Positions 8,841 to 16,504 of a stretch of 32,359 bases of DNA are shown piece after piece (the stretch's first letter is position 1; each line of letters begins with the position of its first letter). The translations under genes and the position numbers were made by a program. Origin of the DNA: Gammaproteobacteria bacterium (lineage in GTDB: Bacteria; Pseudomonadota; Gammaproteobacteria; Magnimaribacterales; Magnimaribacteraceae); contig SGZM01000011.1 of NCBI GenBank assembly GCA_004214065.1, forward strand, positions 1 to 32,359, read 5' to 3'. Under the pieces are notes generated by a model. That model saw nothing but the letters and a program-made list of their open reading frames with translations, was not told the DNA's origin and ran no database searches.

Positions 8841-9502
8841 AAACATTAGAGCTATTTGCTTTTGACTTAGACGGAACACTTCTAGATACAGCGCCTGATT
8901 TTCTTTATGCGGTTAATATTCTAAGAGAGAGATACCAATTTGATGAAGCTGATTACAATCAAGTCAGATCAAGAGTATCCCAGGGTGCAGCAAGTCTTGC
9001 CTCTTACGCCCTAGACCTTGAAGGGGAATCAGCTCAAAAGGTTGAATTCCATAGACAAGAATTACTAGATATATATGAAAATTGTTGTCTAACATATACA
9101 GAGATTTTCGATGGTATCGAGGAAATTCTTACCAAATTAAATAATAAACAAATTAAATGGGGTATTATCACAAATAAGCCTAGAAGATTTGCTGAGAATA
9201 TTGTTGAGAACAAATTAGGTAGGTTTAAAGTGCCATTTCTTATATGTCCTGATGATGTGGGAGTGAGAAAACCTGAACCTCAAGGATTAATCCATGCCCT
9301 AGAATTAACCAATTCAATTCCTGAAAAAAGTATATATATAGGTGATCATAAAATTGATATCACTGCAGGAGAGAGAGCGAAAATGCAAACTGGTGCTGCT
9401 GCATATGGGTACATACCTTTGAATGATAATGTTAAAAACTGGGACTCTGATCACGTCTTCAATGAGCCAAAAGAAATTATTTCTTTGATTGATGATGATT
9501 AA
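8837..9502 (+). CDS. mupP: HAD-family phosphatase, MupP/Gph type
   Basis: This 221-residue haloacid dehalogenase-type phosphatase has motif I FDLDGTLLDT (nucleophile and acid Asp), motif II IITNKP, motif III lysine in GVRKPEP, and motif IV IGDHKIDITAG. The GDHxxDIxAG form of motif IV, the GYIPL tail and the position between ubiG and a yciK-like gene fit MupP of Pseudomonas. MupP dephosphorylates N-acetylmuramic acid 6-phosphate in peptidoglycan recycling. The alternative is Gph, phosphoglycolate phosphatase, with which this family is routinely confused. The gene starts with a rare TTG that shares bases with the ubiG stop (TTGA), and purine-rich GGGAAAGG lies just upstream, so translational coupling is likely. 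Enzyme class is firm; substrate is inferred from synteny. Confidence 0.85.
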   Translation: MKTLELFAFDLDGTLLDTAPDFLYAVNILRERYQFDEADYNQVRSRVSQGAASLASYALDLEGESAQKVEFHRQELLDIYENCCLTYTEIFDGIEEILTKLNNKQIKWGIITNKPRRFAENIVENKLGRFKVPFLICPDDVGVRKPEPQGLIHALELTNSIPEKSIYIGDHKIDITAGERAKMQTGAAAYGYIPLNDNVKNWDSDHVFNEPKEIISLIDDD

Positions 9503-9505
9503 GGA
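9501..9505 (+). promoter_or_regulatory. Ribosome binding site that fixes the start of the YciK-like gene
   Basis: AAGGA overlaps the stop codon of the preceding phosphatase gene and lies 10 bases before ATG 9516. It favours that start over the in-frame TTG/ATG/ATG run at 9489-9497, which would overlap the upstream gene. Confidence 0.5.
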
Positions 9506-9515
9506 TTTCCACAAA

Positions 9516-10253
9516 ATGAAACTCCCTTCTAATCTCTTAGAAGGAAAAACAATCTTAATCTCGGGTTCAGGTTCAGGCATAGGAAGACAAATTGCCAAAA
9601 CCTTTTCTGAGTTCGGAGCGGATCTAATACTATTAAGTAAAAATCTAGAAAAACTTGAAACTCTTTACGATGAGCTAAACCAAAATTACTCCAACAATAT
9701 AATTATACAACCTCTGGATTTGGAGAAAGCTGAAGAAATAGACTATGAAAAAATTGTTAGAGCTATAGAAGATGAATATCACAAAATCGATGGACTAGTG
9801 AACAATGCGGCAATACTGGGAGAAAAGAAACCTCTCGAGCAATATAGTTATTCAAGCTGGAAAAATGTCCTCAAAGTGAATCTTGATGCAAGCTTTCTTT
9901 TGACCAAAAACTTAATGCCTCTATTAAAGAAATCAGATAAAAGTTCAATAATCTTTACTTCTTCAGGAGTTGGAAGGAAGGGAAGAGCTTACTGGGGAGC
10001 TTACTCAATAAGTAAATTTGCTATAGAGGCAATGACGCAAATCTTGTCTGAAGAGCTCCAAAATACCTCCAATGTTAGAGTCAACTGCATCAATCCAGGA
10101 GCAGTTAGGACCAAGATGAGGGAATCTGCTTATCCGGCAGAAAAACCTGAAAAAAATCCATTACCAATTGAAATAATAAAACCTTATTTGTATCTAATAA
10201 GCGATATGAGTCTGAAAATTAATGGCCAATCTATTGATGCTCAAGAGCATTAA
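9516..10253 (+). CDS. yciK: Short-chain dehydrogenase/reductase, YciK-like
   Basis: This is a classical SDR of 245 residues from ATG 9516. It has the cofactor loop SGSGSGIGRQ, NNAAILG, catalytic serine in FTSSGVGRKGRA, the YxxxK pair in WGAYSISKFAIEAM, and CINPGAVRTKMR. The block VGRKGRAYWGAYSISKFA matches E. coli YciK closely. The cofactor is probably NADP(H); the physiological substrate of YciK is unknown to me. The reading frame is open further upstream to TTG 9489, but the Shine-Dalgarno and the length before the glycine loop favour 9516. It is the last gene of the ubiG-phosphatase-SDR group. Its 3' end overlaps the convergent rluB by 23 bases, leaving no room for a terminator between them. 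Confidence 0.92.
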   Translation: MKLPSNLLEGKTILISGSGSGIGRQIAKTFSEFGADLILLSKNLEKLETLYDELNQNYSNNIIIQPLDLEKAEEIDYEKIVRAIEDEYHKIDGLVNNAAILGEKKPLEQYSYSSWKNVLKVNLDASFLLTKNLMPLLKKSDKSSIIFTSSGVGRKGRAYWGAYSISKFAIEAMTQILSEELQNTSNVRVNCINPGAVRTKMRESAYPAEKPEKNPLPIEIIKPYLYLISDMSLKINGQSIDAQEH

Positions 10254-10956
10254 CCTCACTTTTTGAGAGCTCTTTATAAGCGCCTTGCTTTAAATTAGCA
10301 GGCAAAAATACATTTCCATATCTAACTCTTTTAAGGCGAGAAATTTCTAACCCTTGACTCTCCCAGAGCCTTCTAACTTCTCTTGTTCGCCCTTCCATAA
10401 TGACCATAGCAAACCACTGATTGGTATTGCCTTTTCTTCCACCCTGTACGTCAGTAAATTTCGCAAAACCGTCATCAAGCTTTACTCCTTCAATAAGATT
10501 ATTCAGAATTTCATCAGTAACATTCCCGTGCACTCTTGCTATATATTCTCTTTCAATATTAGATGAAGGATGCATTAATTGATTCGCTAAAGACCCATCG
10601 TTTGTAAATAGAATAAGTCCCGAAGTATTAATATCAAGCCTTCCAACAGAGACCCATCGGCCAGATCTTAATTTAGGTAATGAATCAAAAATAGTTTTTT
10701 TGTGATCCGGATCATTACGAGAAGATATCTCTCCTACTTTTTTGTTGTACATCAATATTCTTCTTTTTGTGGGATCTTTTTTTGACAGTCTTACAGTTCT
10801 GCCTTCTACTTCAAAGATATCCTGTTCTGATACCAGCTGCCCAATTGAGGCTAATTGCCCATTAACCAAAACTTTTTTTTGTCTTATAAGAGATTCTATG
10901 CCTCTCCTGGAACCGATACCATGATCAGCCAGGACCTTATGGATCCTTGTTTTCAA
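10231..10956 (-). CDS. rluB: 23S rRNA pseudouridine synthase, RluB type
   Basis: RluB makes pseudouridine 2605 in 23S rRNA. The 241-residue protein has an N-terminal S4 RNA-binding domain (residues 3-60: VLADHGIGSRRGIESLIRQK) and the RsuA/RluB catalytic domain. The nucleophile is D108 in VGRLDINTSGLILFTNDG. EGRTREVRRLWESQGLEISRLKRVRYG is split across the conserved C-terminal end of the fold. The motif after the S4 domain reads YNKKVGEISSRNDP, where relatives usually have KPxG. It lacks the long basic tail of E. coli RluB (about 50 residues shorter). RluB is preferred to RluE/RsuA by its scpA-scpB neighbours, the usual context. It starts 3 bases after the scpB stop. Confidence 0.93.
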   Translation of the reverse strand: MKTRIHKVLADHGIGSRRGIESLIRQKKVLVNGQLASIGQLVSEQDIFEVEGRTVRLSKKDPTKRRILMYNKKVGEISSRNDPDHKKTIFDSLPKLRSGRWVSVGRLDINTSGLILFTNDGSLANQLMHPSSNIEREYIARVHGNVTDEILNNLIEGVKLDDGFAKFTDVQGGRKGNTNQWFAMVIMEGRTREVRRLWESQGLEISRLKRVRYGNVFLPANLKQGAYKELSKSEVNALEHQ

Positions 10957-10959
10957 GAT

Positions 10960-11550
10960 TTAATTTAAGGTTTGCGTGGTTTCTGGAGAACTATCTGGTT
11001 CTTCGATGGGTAGTTCAAGTTCGATTGATTGTAAGTCAGGAAGTTGAGGTAGCTCAGGTAATTCCCTTAGATGTTGTAAGCCAAAATAATCTAAAAATTC
11101 CTTTGTAGTCGAGTATAAAGAAGGTCTTCCTGGAACATCCCTTTGGCCTACTATTTTAACCCACCCTCTTTCCATTAATCCTCTCATTAGCTGAGTTCCA
11201 ACTGTCACGCCTCTAATTTCTTCAATTTCTCCTCTGGTAATAGGTTGTTTATATGCAATTAGAGAAAGAGTTTCTAAAGTTGCTTTAGAAAACTTTTGTG
11301 GCTTTTCTTCCCATAGTTTTGCTACGTATTCTGATAAGGATTGCTTGACTTGCAAGCGATAGCCGCTGGCAATTCTTTTTAGCTCGATACCTCTTTCAAT
11401 ACAGCCTTCATCTAATACATTTAAAGCATTTCTTATCTCATCTTTAGATGGTTTAGGGTCTTCGAAGACCTTAGTCATATCATCAATGCTTATTGGTCGT
11501 GATGCCGATAAAAGCAATGCCTCAAGAATTTCTTTCAGTTTCCTCTCCAT
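10960..11550 (-). CDS. scpB: Segregation and condensation protein B
   Basis: ScpB is the winged-helix subunit that, with the kleisin ScpA and SMC, forms the bacterial condensin-like complex for chromosome segregation. The 196 residues show two winged-helix regions. The conserved second one includes SKATLETLSLIAYKQPITR, GEIEEIRGV and GQRDVPGRPSLYSTTKEFLDYFG. After about residue 165 comes a low-complexity tail rich in Glu, Pro, Leu and Ser (ELPELPQLPDLQ), which is probably disordered. The ATG overlaps the scpA stop by one base (TAATG), implying coupled translation of interacting partners. No smc gene is in the window. Confidence 0.96.
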   Translation of the reverse strand: MERKLKEILEALLLSASRPISIDDMTKVFEDPKPSKDEIRNALNVLDEGCIERGIELKRIASGYRLQVKQSLSEYVAKLWEEKPQKFSKATLETLSLIAYKQPITRGEIEEIRGVTVGTQLMRGLMERGWVKIVGQRDVPGRPSLYSTTKEFLDYFGLQHLRELPELPQLPDLQSIELELPIEEPDSSPETTQTLN

Positions 11551-12389
11551 TAATGCACCTCTTCGATTCCTTTAATATGTATTGGACCAAATTCTTCAGA
11601 CTGCACTATTTCGATAAGTGAGTCTTTCAATAACTCTAATATAGCCAAGAATGTTACCACAACACCAATTCTTCCTTCGTTACTATTAAATAGAGAGGTA
11701 AATTCTATGAATGATTCAGTTTTCATTCTTTCTAGTATCTGACTCATTCTTTCTCTAGTTGAAAGTTCTTCGAAATTAATAAGATGAGCCTGAGACTGTT
11801 CCGCTCTTCTCATTACTTCAGCAAGAGCAATTGTTAATTCCTCAAGTGGAACATCAATGAGAGGTGCCTCAGTAGTGAACTCTGGTAATTTTGCATTAGC
11901 AGCAAATATCTCTCGGTCGAGTCTAGGAATTTTATCAATTCTTTCTGCCGCTTCTTTATATCTTTGATATTCTTGAAGTCGCTTAATAAGCTCAGCTCTA
12001 GGATCTTCTTCTTCAGACTGCTCTTCGGGTCTTGGAAGTAACATTCTAGATTTCAATTCTGCCAGATAAGCAGCCATCACTAGGTAATCACCTGCCAATT
12101 CAACTTGCATGGCATCCATCAATTCTATGTAAGAAGTATATTGTTGAGTTATTTTAGCTACATTAATGTCTAATATATCCAAATTTTGTTTTTTAATAAG
12201 GTACAAAAGAAAATCAAGCGGTCCTGCAAAACTATCAAGCAAAACCTCTAAAGCATTAGGGGGAACGTATAGATCTTCAGGTAGTACTGTGTCTTTACCT
12301 TTTACAGTCGCTAAAAACATCTCCTCTTGACGAGGATTAATTGATTTTTCCTCCGTTTTTAGAGGAGATTTGGTTTTGATATCAACCAT
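11550..12389 (-). CDS. scpA: Segregation and condensation protein A
   Basis: ScpA is the kleisin of the SMC-ScpAB complex. The family core begins at about residue 47 with ALEVLLDSFAGPLDFLLYLI, then KKQNLDILDINVAKITQQYT and LAGDYLVMAAYLAELKSRMLLPR, all diagnostic. An acidic linker (PEEQSEEEDPRAE) and a C-terminal winged helix with VVTFLAILELLKDSLIEIVQ follow. The approximately 46 residues ahead of the core form an N-terminal extension rich in Lys and Glu. It is real in frame from ATG 12389, but its need is uncertain; no good internal ATG sits at the core start. A hairpin and a perfect TATAAT box lie directly upstream. It heads the scpA-scpB-rluB unit. Confidence 0.95.
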   Translation of the reverse strand: MVDIKTKSPLKTEEKSINPRQEEMFLATVKGKDTVLPEDLYVPPNALEVLLDSFAGPLDFLLYLIKKQNLDILDINVAKITQQYTSYIELMDAMQVELAGDYLVMAAYLAELKSRMLLPRPEEQSEEEDPRAELIKRLQEYQRYKEAAERIDKIPRLDREIFAANAKLPEFTTEAPLIDVPLEELTIALAEVMRRAEQSQAHLINFEELSTRERMSQILERMKTESFIEFTSLFNSNEGRIGVVVTFLAILELLKDSLIEIVQSEEFGPIHIKGIEEVH

Positions 12390-12393
12390 TTTT

Positions 12394-12412
12394 CCAATAG
12401 ATTAGCTATTGG
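12394..12412 (-). promoter_or_regulatory. Hairpin at the scpA translation start
   Basis: CCAATAG and CTATTGG form a perfect 7-bp inverted repeat around a 5-base loop. On the coding strand it ends 4 bases before the scpA ATG, and the only ribosome-binding-like sequence (TTGGAAAA) is partly in its 3' arm. It may hinder ribosome access or serve as an operator. Function is inferred from position only. Confidence 0.4.
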
Positions 12413-12418
12413 TCCTAT

Positions 12419-12433
12419 ATTATAACTATTATA
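12419..12433 (-). promoter_or_regulatory. Likely -10 elements of the scpA promoter
   Basis: Two perfect TATAAT hexamers occur in tandem on the minus strand (12428-12433 and 12419-12424). No strong -35 box is visible 16-18 bases upstream. The downstream hexamer would place transcription start at about 12412, the first base of the hairpin. Confidence 0.4.
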
Positions 12434-12534
12434 AGTAAAACTTACAGTTATTAACCTTAAACATCTCTTTAAAAGCTCTTTCTTTACTACTTCATCATGC
12501 AGAAAAAAATATTAATTAAAAAGGTCTATGTGAG

Positions 12535-14166
12535 TTACTGAGAATATCTATTTGTTATGGGGTATCTTCTATCTTTTCCAAAACCCCTAGAAGTAATCTT
12601 GACCCCTAAAGGGGCTTGTCTTCTCTTATATTCGCTTATGTCTATCAATCTAATAACCCTTTTGACGATAGATTCGTCAAAACCTTCTGAGACGATTTCT
12701 GTTTTACTTTTATCTTGCTCTACATAAAGTTCAATAATCTTATCTAGAACATCGTAGTCAGGCAGACTATCACTATCCTGTTGGTTTGGGGCCAACTCAG
12801 CAGAGGGAGGTCTTTCAATAATTCTTTCAGGTATAACTTCGGAAAGAGTATTTCTATATTTTGAAAGCTCATATACCAAAATTTTAGGTACGTCCTTAAG
12901 CACTCCAAAACCACCTGCTGTATCTCCATACAAAGTAGAATACCCAACAGCCGTTTCGCTTTTATTTCCTGTAGTAAGGACTAATCTTCCTGATTTATTA
13001 GATAGAGCCATTAAGATAACTCCACGACATCTTGACTGGAGATTTTCTTCAGTAATATCAGGATCTTGTCCTTTAAATTCTTCAGAAAGTTCTTTATAGA
13101 AAGACTCATAAATATCGCCTATAGGGATTACAGAGTGCTTTATGCCTAGGTTATTTGCTAACTCTTGTGCATCTTCAACACTCATGTCTGAAGTAAATTT
13201 AAAAGGCATCATGAAAGTTCTTACTTTTTCAGCACCTAGTGCATCTGCAGCTATTGCTGCAGTTAAAGCAGAATCTATTCCTCCAGAAGAACCAATGAGT
13301 GCACCAGGAAAATTATTCTTTAGTATGTAATCTTTAGCCCCCAAAACTAAAGCCTGATATACATCAGCCAAATAATCTTCTTCTGGAATATCTTCATGGT
13401 TTATGGCTTTTAGATTTGAACCATCCTCACATATAAATTCAGCTATTTTTTGATCTGTCTCAAACTTTGCAAGTTGCATTACCTGAGTTCCTAACTCACT
13501 CATAACCATAGAGGTTCCATCAAACACAAGCTCGTCTTGTCCTCCTACTTGATTGGCATAAACAATTGGTAAGGAATATTTTGAAGCCTGGTTTGAGATT
13601 AGCTTTTTCCTTTCATTTATTTTTTCTAAATGAAAAGGAGAAGCATTAAGATTTAATATTAGATTCGCCTTACTTTCATGAGCTTGGTTTATTACTTTTT
13701 CGTGCCATATATCTTCACAAACTGAAAGAGCAATTCTCAGCCCGTTTACTTCAAAAATACCTGCACTATTGCCAGGATGAAAATATCTTTTTTCATCAAA
13801 AACTTCGTAGTTTGGTAATTCTTGTTTTTTGTATTCTGTAATTATTGAATTATTTCTTAAGACACCGGCGCAATTAAAAATTGAATTGCCTTCTTTTTTG
13901 GGGTAACCAATGACAATAAAACTTTCGGGTTTCTCATGACTTAATTCATGCACTGCATCATAAGCCTGGTTAAGCAGATCGTCTCTTAAGATGAGGTCTT
14001 CAGGCGGATAGCCTGTAATAAACATCTCGGTAAATAGGAAAATATCAGGTGAATTTTTTATTGATAACTTCTTGATAGCAACTTTTGCTAACTCTAAATT
14101 TCCTTTTATGTCGCCGACTACGGGATTCTCTTGAATTATGCCTATGGAAATTTTTTTTGAAGCCAT
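12535..14166 (-). CDS. nadE: Glutamine-dependent NAD+ synthetase
   Basis: NadE makes NAD from nicotinate adenine dinucleotide, ATP and glutamine in the cytosol. Residues 1-245 form a nitrilase-type glutaminase with the Glu-Lys-Cys triad E47 (FTEMF), K114 (EYKKQELPNY) and C150 (LSVCEDIWHE). Residues 265-543 are the synthetase, with the P-loop SGGIDS (294-299), TGNKSE and the ERPPSAELAP segment. The 543-residue length and fused glutaminase separate it from the 275-residue ammonia-dependent NadE of E. coli. It stands alone between scpA and the divergent DAHP synthase; the 145 bases after its stop show no convincing terminator. With the pnt operon it contributes to the NAD(P) pool. Confidence 0.97.
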   Translation of the reverse strand: MASKKISIGIIQENPVVGDIKGNLELAKVAIKKLSIKNSPDIFLFTEMFITGYPPEDLILRDDLLNQAYDAVHELSHEKPESFIVIGYPKKEGNSIFNCAGVLRNNSIITEYKKQELPNYEVFDEKRYFHPGNSAGIFEVNGLRIALSVCEDIWHEKVINQAHESKANLILNLNASPFHLEKINERKKLISNQASKYSLPIVYANQVGGQDELVFDGTSMVMSELGTQVMQLAKFETDQKIAEFICEDGSNLKAINHEDIPEEDYLADVYQALVLGAKDYILKNNFPGALIGSSGGIDSALTAAIAADALGAEKVRTFMMPFKFTSDMSVEDAQELANNLGIKHSVIPIGDIYESFYKELSEEFKGQDPDITEENLQSRCRGVILMALSNKSGRLVLTTGNKSETAVGYSTLYGDTAGGFGVLKDVPKILVYELSKYRNTLSEVIPERIIERPPSAELAPNQQDSDSLPDYDVLDKIIELYVEQDKSKTEIVSEGFDESIVKRVIRLIDISEYKRRQAPLGVKITSRGFGKDRRYPITNRYSQ

Positions 14167-14298
14167 CTTTGCGACTTTTAGATAAGTTTAATAATTATTG
14201 TTATGAGAAAAAGTCTCTATTAGTAAGCTATATTAACACTTTCATGCTTTAATCTAGTGACAATATATGTAGAATGCATATCCGATTAAATTTTAACC

Positions 14299-15348
14299 AT
14301 GCAAAAAACTAGTGATTTAAGAATATCAGGAAGGCAGGAAGTAATTTCTGCAAGCTCTCTATTATCTGAGCAACCCATATCAGATATATCTTCTGAAACA
14401 GTCTTTTCTGCAAGAAGAGAATTCTCTGAAATACTCAATAAAAAAGATAATAGGCTTGCTGTAGTTGTTGGTCCTTGCTCCATACATGATACCGAAGCGG
14501 CTATGGAATATGCGAATCTATTACTAGAAGAAAAGAACAACTTAAAAGAAGAACTCTTGATTATCATGAGAGTATATTTTGAAAAACCAAGGACTACAAT
14601 TGGTTGGAAGGGCCTCATAAACGATCCGGATCTAGATAATTCCTTTGATATTGACAAAGGATTATCAGTATCCAGGCAATTATTAAGAAACATAAATGAC
14701 TTAGGCATGCCTGCAGGAACAGAATTTTTAGATGTTATCACCCCACAATATATTGCAGACTTAATTTCATGGGGTGCTATAGGAGCAAGAACTACGGAAA
14801 GTCAGGTACATAGAGAATTAGCCTCGGGTTCATCCTGCCCTATAGGGTTTAAAAATGCCACAAATGGTGGGATTAAAGTAGCTGCCGATGCTATAGGCTC
14901 GGCCTTACATCCTCACAAATTCTTATCAGTTACGAAAGATGGTAGAGCTGCCATTTTTTCGTCATCAGGAAATAAAGACTGTCATGTTATTCTACGAGGA
15001 GGCAAAGAACCCAACTATAAAAAAGAATTTATAGAGGAAACTTCTCAAATACTTAAGTCTAATAATCTGGAAGAATCAATAATGGTTGACATGAGTCACG
15101 GGAACAGCAGTAAACAGCATAAAAAACAAATAGATGTTTGTACCGATATTGCCACTCAAATTCAAGCCGGAGAGAAAAGAATTACTGGAGTCATGATAGA
15201 AAGTAACCTTGAAGAAGGTAATCAAAAGGCTGACGATCTTTCTAATCTTACTTATGGAAAGAGCATTACTGATGCATGTATTAACTGGTCAGATACTAAA
15301 GACTGTCTCTACAGACTGGCTGAATCAGTAAGATTAAGAAATAACTAA
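14299..15348 (+). CDS. aroG: 3-deoxy-7-phosphoheptulonate synthase (DAHP synthase, class I)
   Basis: The first shikimate pathway enzyme condenses phosphoenolpyruvate and erythrose 4-phosphate. The 349 residues carry the AroFGH signatures VVVGPCSIHD, MRVYFEKPRTTIGWKG, INDPDLDNSF, GAIGARTTESQVHRELASG and LRGGKEPNY. The metal and substrate ligands follow in VDMSHGNSSKQH, IGVMIES-like TGVMIESNL and GKSITDAC. The N-terminal arm (DLRISGRQEVISAS) is the regulatory segment that binds the aromatic effector in E. coli isoenzymes; I cannot tell from sequence whether it senses Phe, Tyr or Trp, so the symbol is a family label. It is transcribed from the 132-base gap divergent from nadE. It feeds the same pathway as PheA in this window. 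Confidence 0.96.
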   Translation: MQKTSDLRISGRQEVISASSLLSEQPISDISSETVFSARREFSEILNKKDNRLAVVVGPCSIHDTEAAMEYANLLLEEKNNLKEELLIIMRVYFEKPRTTIGWKGLINDPDLDNSFDIDKGLSVSRQLLRNINDLGMPAGTEFLDVITPQYIADLISWGAIGARTTESQVHRELASGSSCPIGFKNATNGGIKVAADAIGSALHPHKFLSVTKDGRAAIFSSSGNKDCHVILRGGKEPNYKKEFIEETSQILKSNNLEESIMVDMSHGNSSKQHKKQIDVCTDIATQIQAGEKRITGVMIESNLEEGNQKADDLSNLTYGKSITDACINWSDTKDCLYRLAESVRLRNN

Positions 15349-15367
15349 CCTAATTTCCTTGTTTAGT

Positions 15368-15390
15368 GCTAGATCATAAATTACTCTAGC
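15368..15390 (+). other. Inverted repeat before the DnaT-like gene
   Basis: GCTAGA and TCTAGC form a perfect 6-bp dyad separated by 11 AT-rich bases, ending 11 bases before ATG 15402. It lies in the 53-base gap after the DAHP synthase gene. It could be a weak hairpin or operator; with 6-bp arms it may also be chance. Confidence 0.25.
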
Positions 15391-15401
15391 TGCTGTTATA
15401 T

Positions 15402-16451
15402 ATGACCGATTCAAAGATATCTTTTTCTAAGGAAATAGCAAATACCATAGGCCTGGAGGAGGCAATACTGCTTGAGTATTTAAAACAACAAAAGATATTA
15501 CTTAATCAAGTTTCTATAGAGCAAATTAATTCTGATAATGAATTTTGGTCAGATGATAAGATTAGGAATATTTTATCCAAGTTAGTTAAAACAGGCCTGG
15601 TTATTGAGTCAAATTATGAAGGTAGTACTCACTTTTCTTCCAAGAACCCTAGTCAAGATCCTAGAGCTAAGACAGAGAATAAATGGGCTCCGGATAAAGA
15701 AGTCTTGGATCAGATTCATGAATATGGTATTCCTGAAGACTTTGCAGCTCTCCAAATAGATGACTTTAAAAAGTTAAACCAAGAACGAAATGAACAATCA
15801 ACAAACTGGGGAGTAAAATTTTTAAGATTCGTTATTAAAAAATGGCGTTATAAAGAAGTTGAAGACAATAAGAGGAAAAAAACAAAACCAATAGATAAAA
15901 ATTGGACTCCTGATATTGATGCCAAAGAAATACTTATCAAGTCAGGAATCAATGAGGAGTTCATAGAAAAAGAAATTCCTGAATTTGTTCTATATTGGAC
16001 TGAACGTAAGGAAGAATCTGATATATGGAATAGTAAATTCATAGCTCATATAAGAAGACAATGGGGTCGTTTTAAGAATATAAAAGAGAATGATGATTTG
16101 CCATCCAAAATGACCTCTCAGTGGTCACCAAATGAAGATTTTTTTGATATTCTCGAACTAACTGATATACCAAAAGCATTTGCTGAAAATTCCAAACCTG
16201 AATTTATTATGTATTGGAAAGAGACAGGTCAATCCTTAACATCCTGGAATAGTAAATTTCTTCAGCATGTTAAATACCTTTGGGAAAAATCTAATAAAGG
16301 TCAGACTCCTCAGGCATCGGCACAAATAGATAAAAGAATTGAGTCTAGTTGGAAAATACAAGATCCAGATATTCAACATGCTCCTAAAAAACTAGATAAC
16401 GAAACTGTCCAAGAAAATTTAAGAAAACTTAAAGAAAAGCACCAAATCTAG
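15402..16451 (+). CDS. Protein with winged-helix-like N-terminus and three tandem DnaT-like domains
   Basis: I do not recognise a named gene. The 349-residue soluble protein has no signal peptide. Residues 6-70 (FSKEIANTIGLEEAILLEYL, then helices ending in LVKTGLVIESN) look like a small winged helix. Three repeats follow, each W-x-P at the start, a middle EF-x-x-YW (degenerate in the first), then W-N-S-K-F-like and a final W. The tryptophans sit at 95/136/148, 168/209/221 and 241/282/294, a strict 73-residue period. This pattern resembles the C-terminal single-stranded-DNA-binding domain of primosomal protein DnaT (W-P, YW, QW). Linkers and the tail (residues 296-349) are Lys/Gln/Glu-rich. 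Nucleic-acid binding, perhaps in replication restart, is inferred. Neighbours (aromatic synthesis, efflux) give no functional hint. Confidence 0.8.
   Translation: MTDSKISFSKEIANTIGLEEAILLEYLKQQKILLNQVSIEQINSDNEFWSDDKIRNILSKLVKTGLVIESNYEGSTHFSSKNPSQDPRAKTENKWAPDKEVLDQIHEYGIPEDFAALQIDDFKKLNQERNEQSTNWGVKFLRFVIKKWRYKEVEDNKRKKTKPIDKNWTPDIDAKEILIKSGINEEFIEKEIPEFVLYWTERKEESDIWNSKFIAHIRRQWGRFKNIKENDDLPSKMTSQWSPNEDFFDILELTDIPKAFAENSKPEFIMYWKETGQSLTSWNSKFLQHVKYLWEKSNKGQTPQASAQIDKRIESSWKIQDPDIQHAPKKLDNETVQENLRKLKEKHQI
15684..16283 (+). repeat. Three in-frame 219-base coding repeats (DnaT-like domains)
   Basis: The first Trp codons of the three units lie at 15684, 15903 and 16122, exactly 219 bases apart, and the last Trp codon of the third unit ends at 16283. 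The units are alike at the protein level (W-x-P, W-N-S-K-F, terminal W) but clearly diverged in DNA, so the duplication is old and kept by selection on the protein. Confidence 0.8.
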
Positions 16452-16470
16452 TTTTGTATTAAGTATTTTA

Positions 16471-16492
16471 GTGTTATAGTAATGTATAACAC
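16471..16492 (+). promoter_or_regulatory. Dyad operator candidate upstream of the RND operon
   Basis: GTGTTATA (16471-16478) and TATAACAC (16485-16492) are perfect 8-bp inverted arms with a 6-base spacer. The left arm overlaps a possible -10 box, TATAGT (16475-16480), whose best -35 partner TTGTAT (16454-16459) has a short 15-base spacer. The adaptor ATG is 12 bases after the dyad. This is the layout of a repressor operator over a promoter, as often seen before efflux operons, but no regulator gene is adjacent. Confidence 0.5.
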
Positions 16493-16504
16493 CTAAATTT
16501 ACTT

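Noticed and set aside
14286..14741. 151-codon open frame antisense to the DAHP synthase start
   Set aside because: The plus-strand gene has all DAHP synthase motifs in this interval; the antisense product is Ser/Leu-rich with no recognisable family or ribosome site.
16343..16451. Fourth DnaT-like repeat at the protein's C-terminus
   Set aside because: A Trp occurs at residue 317, but it is out of the 73-residue register and the later conserved Trp and YW positions are absent.
16471..16492. Zur-box reading of the dyad
   Set aside because: Half-sites resemble the gammaproteobacterial Zur site (GTTATA/TATAAC), but that site has a spacer of about 1 base; here it is 6, so I only call it an unassigned operator.
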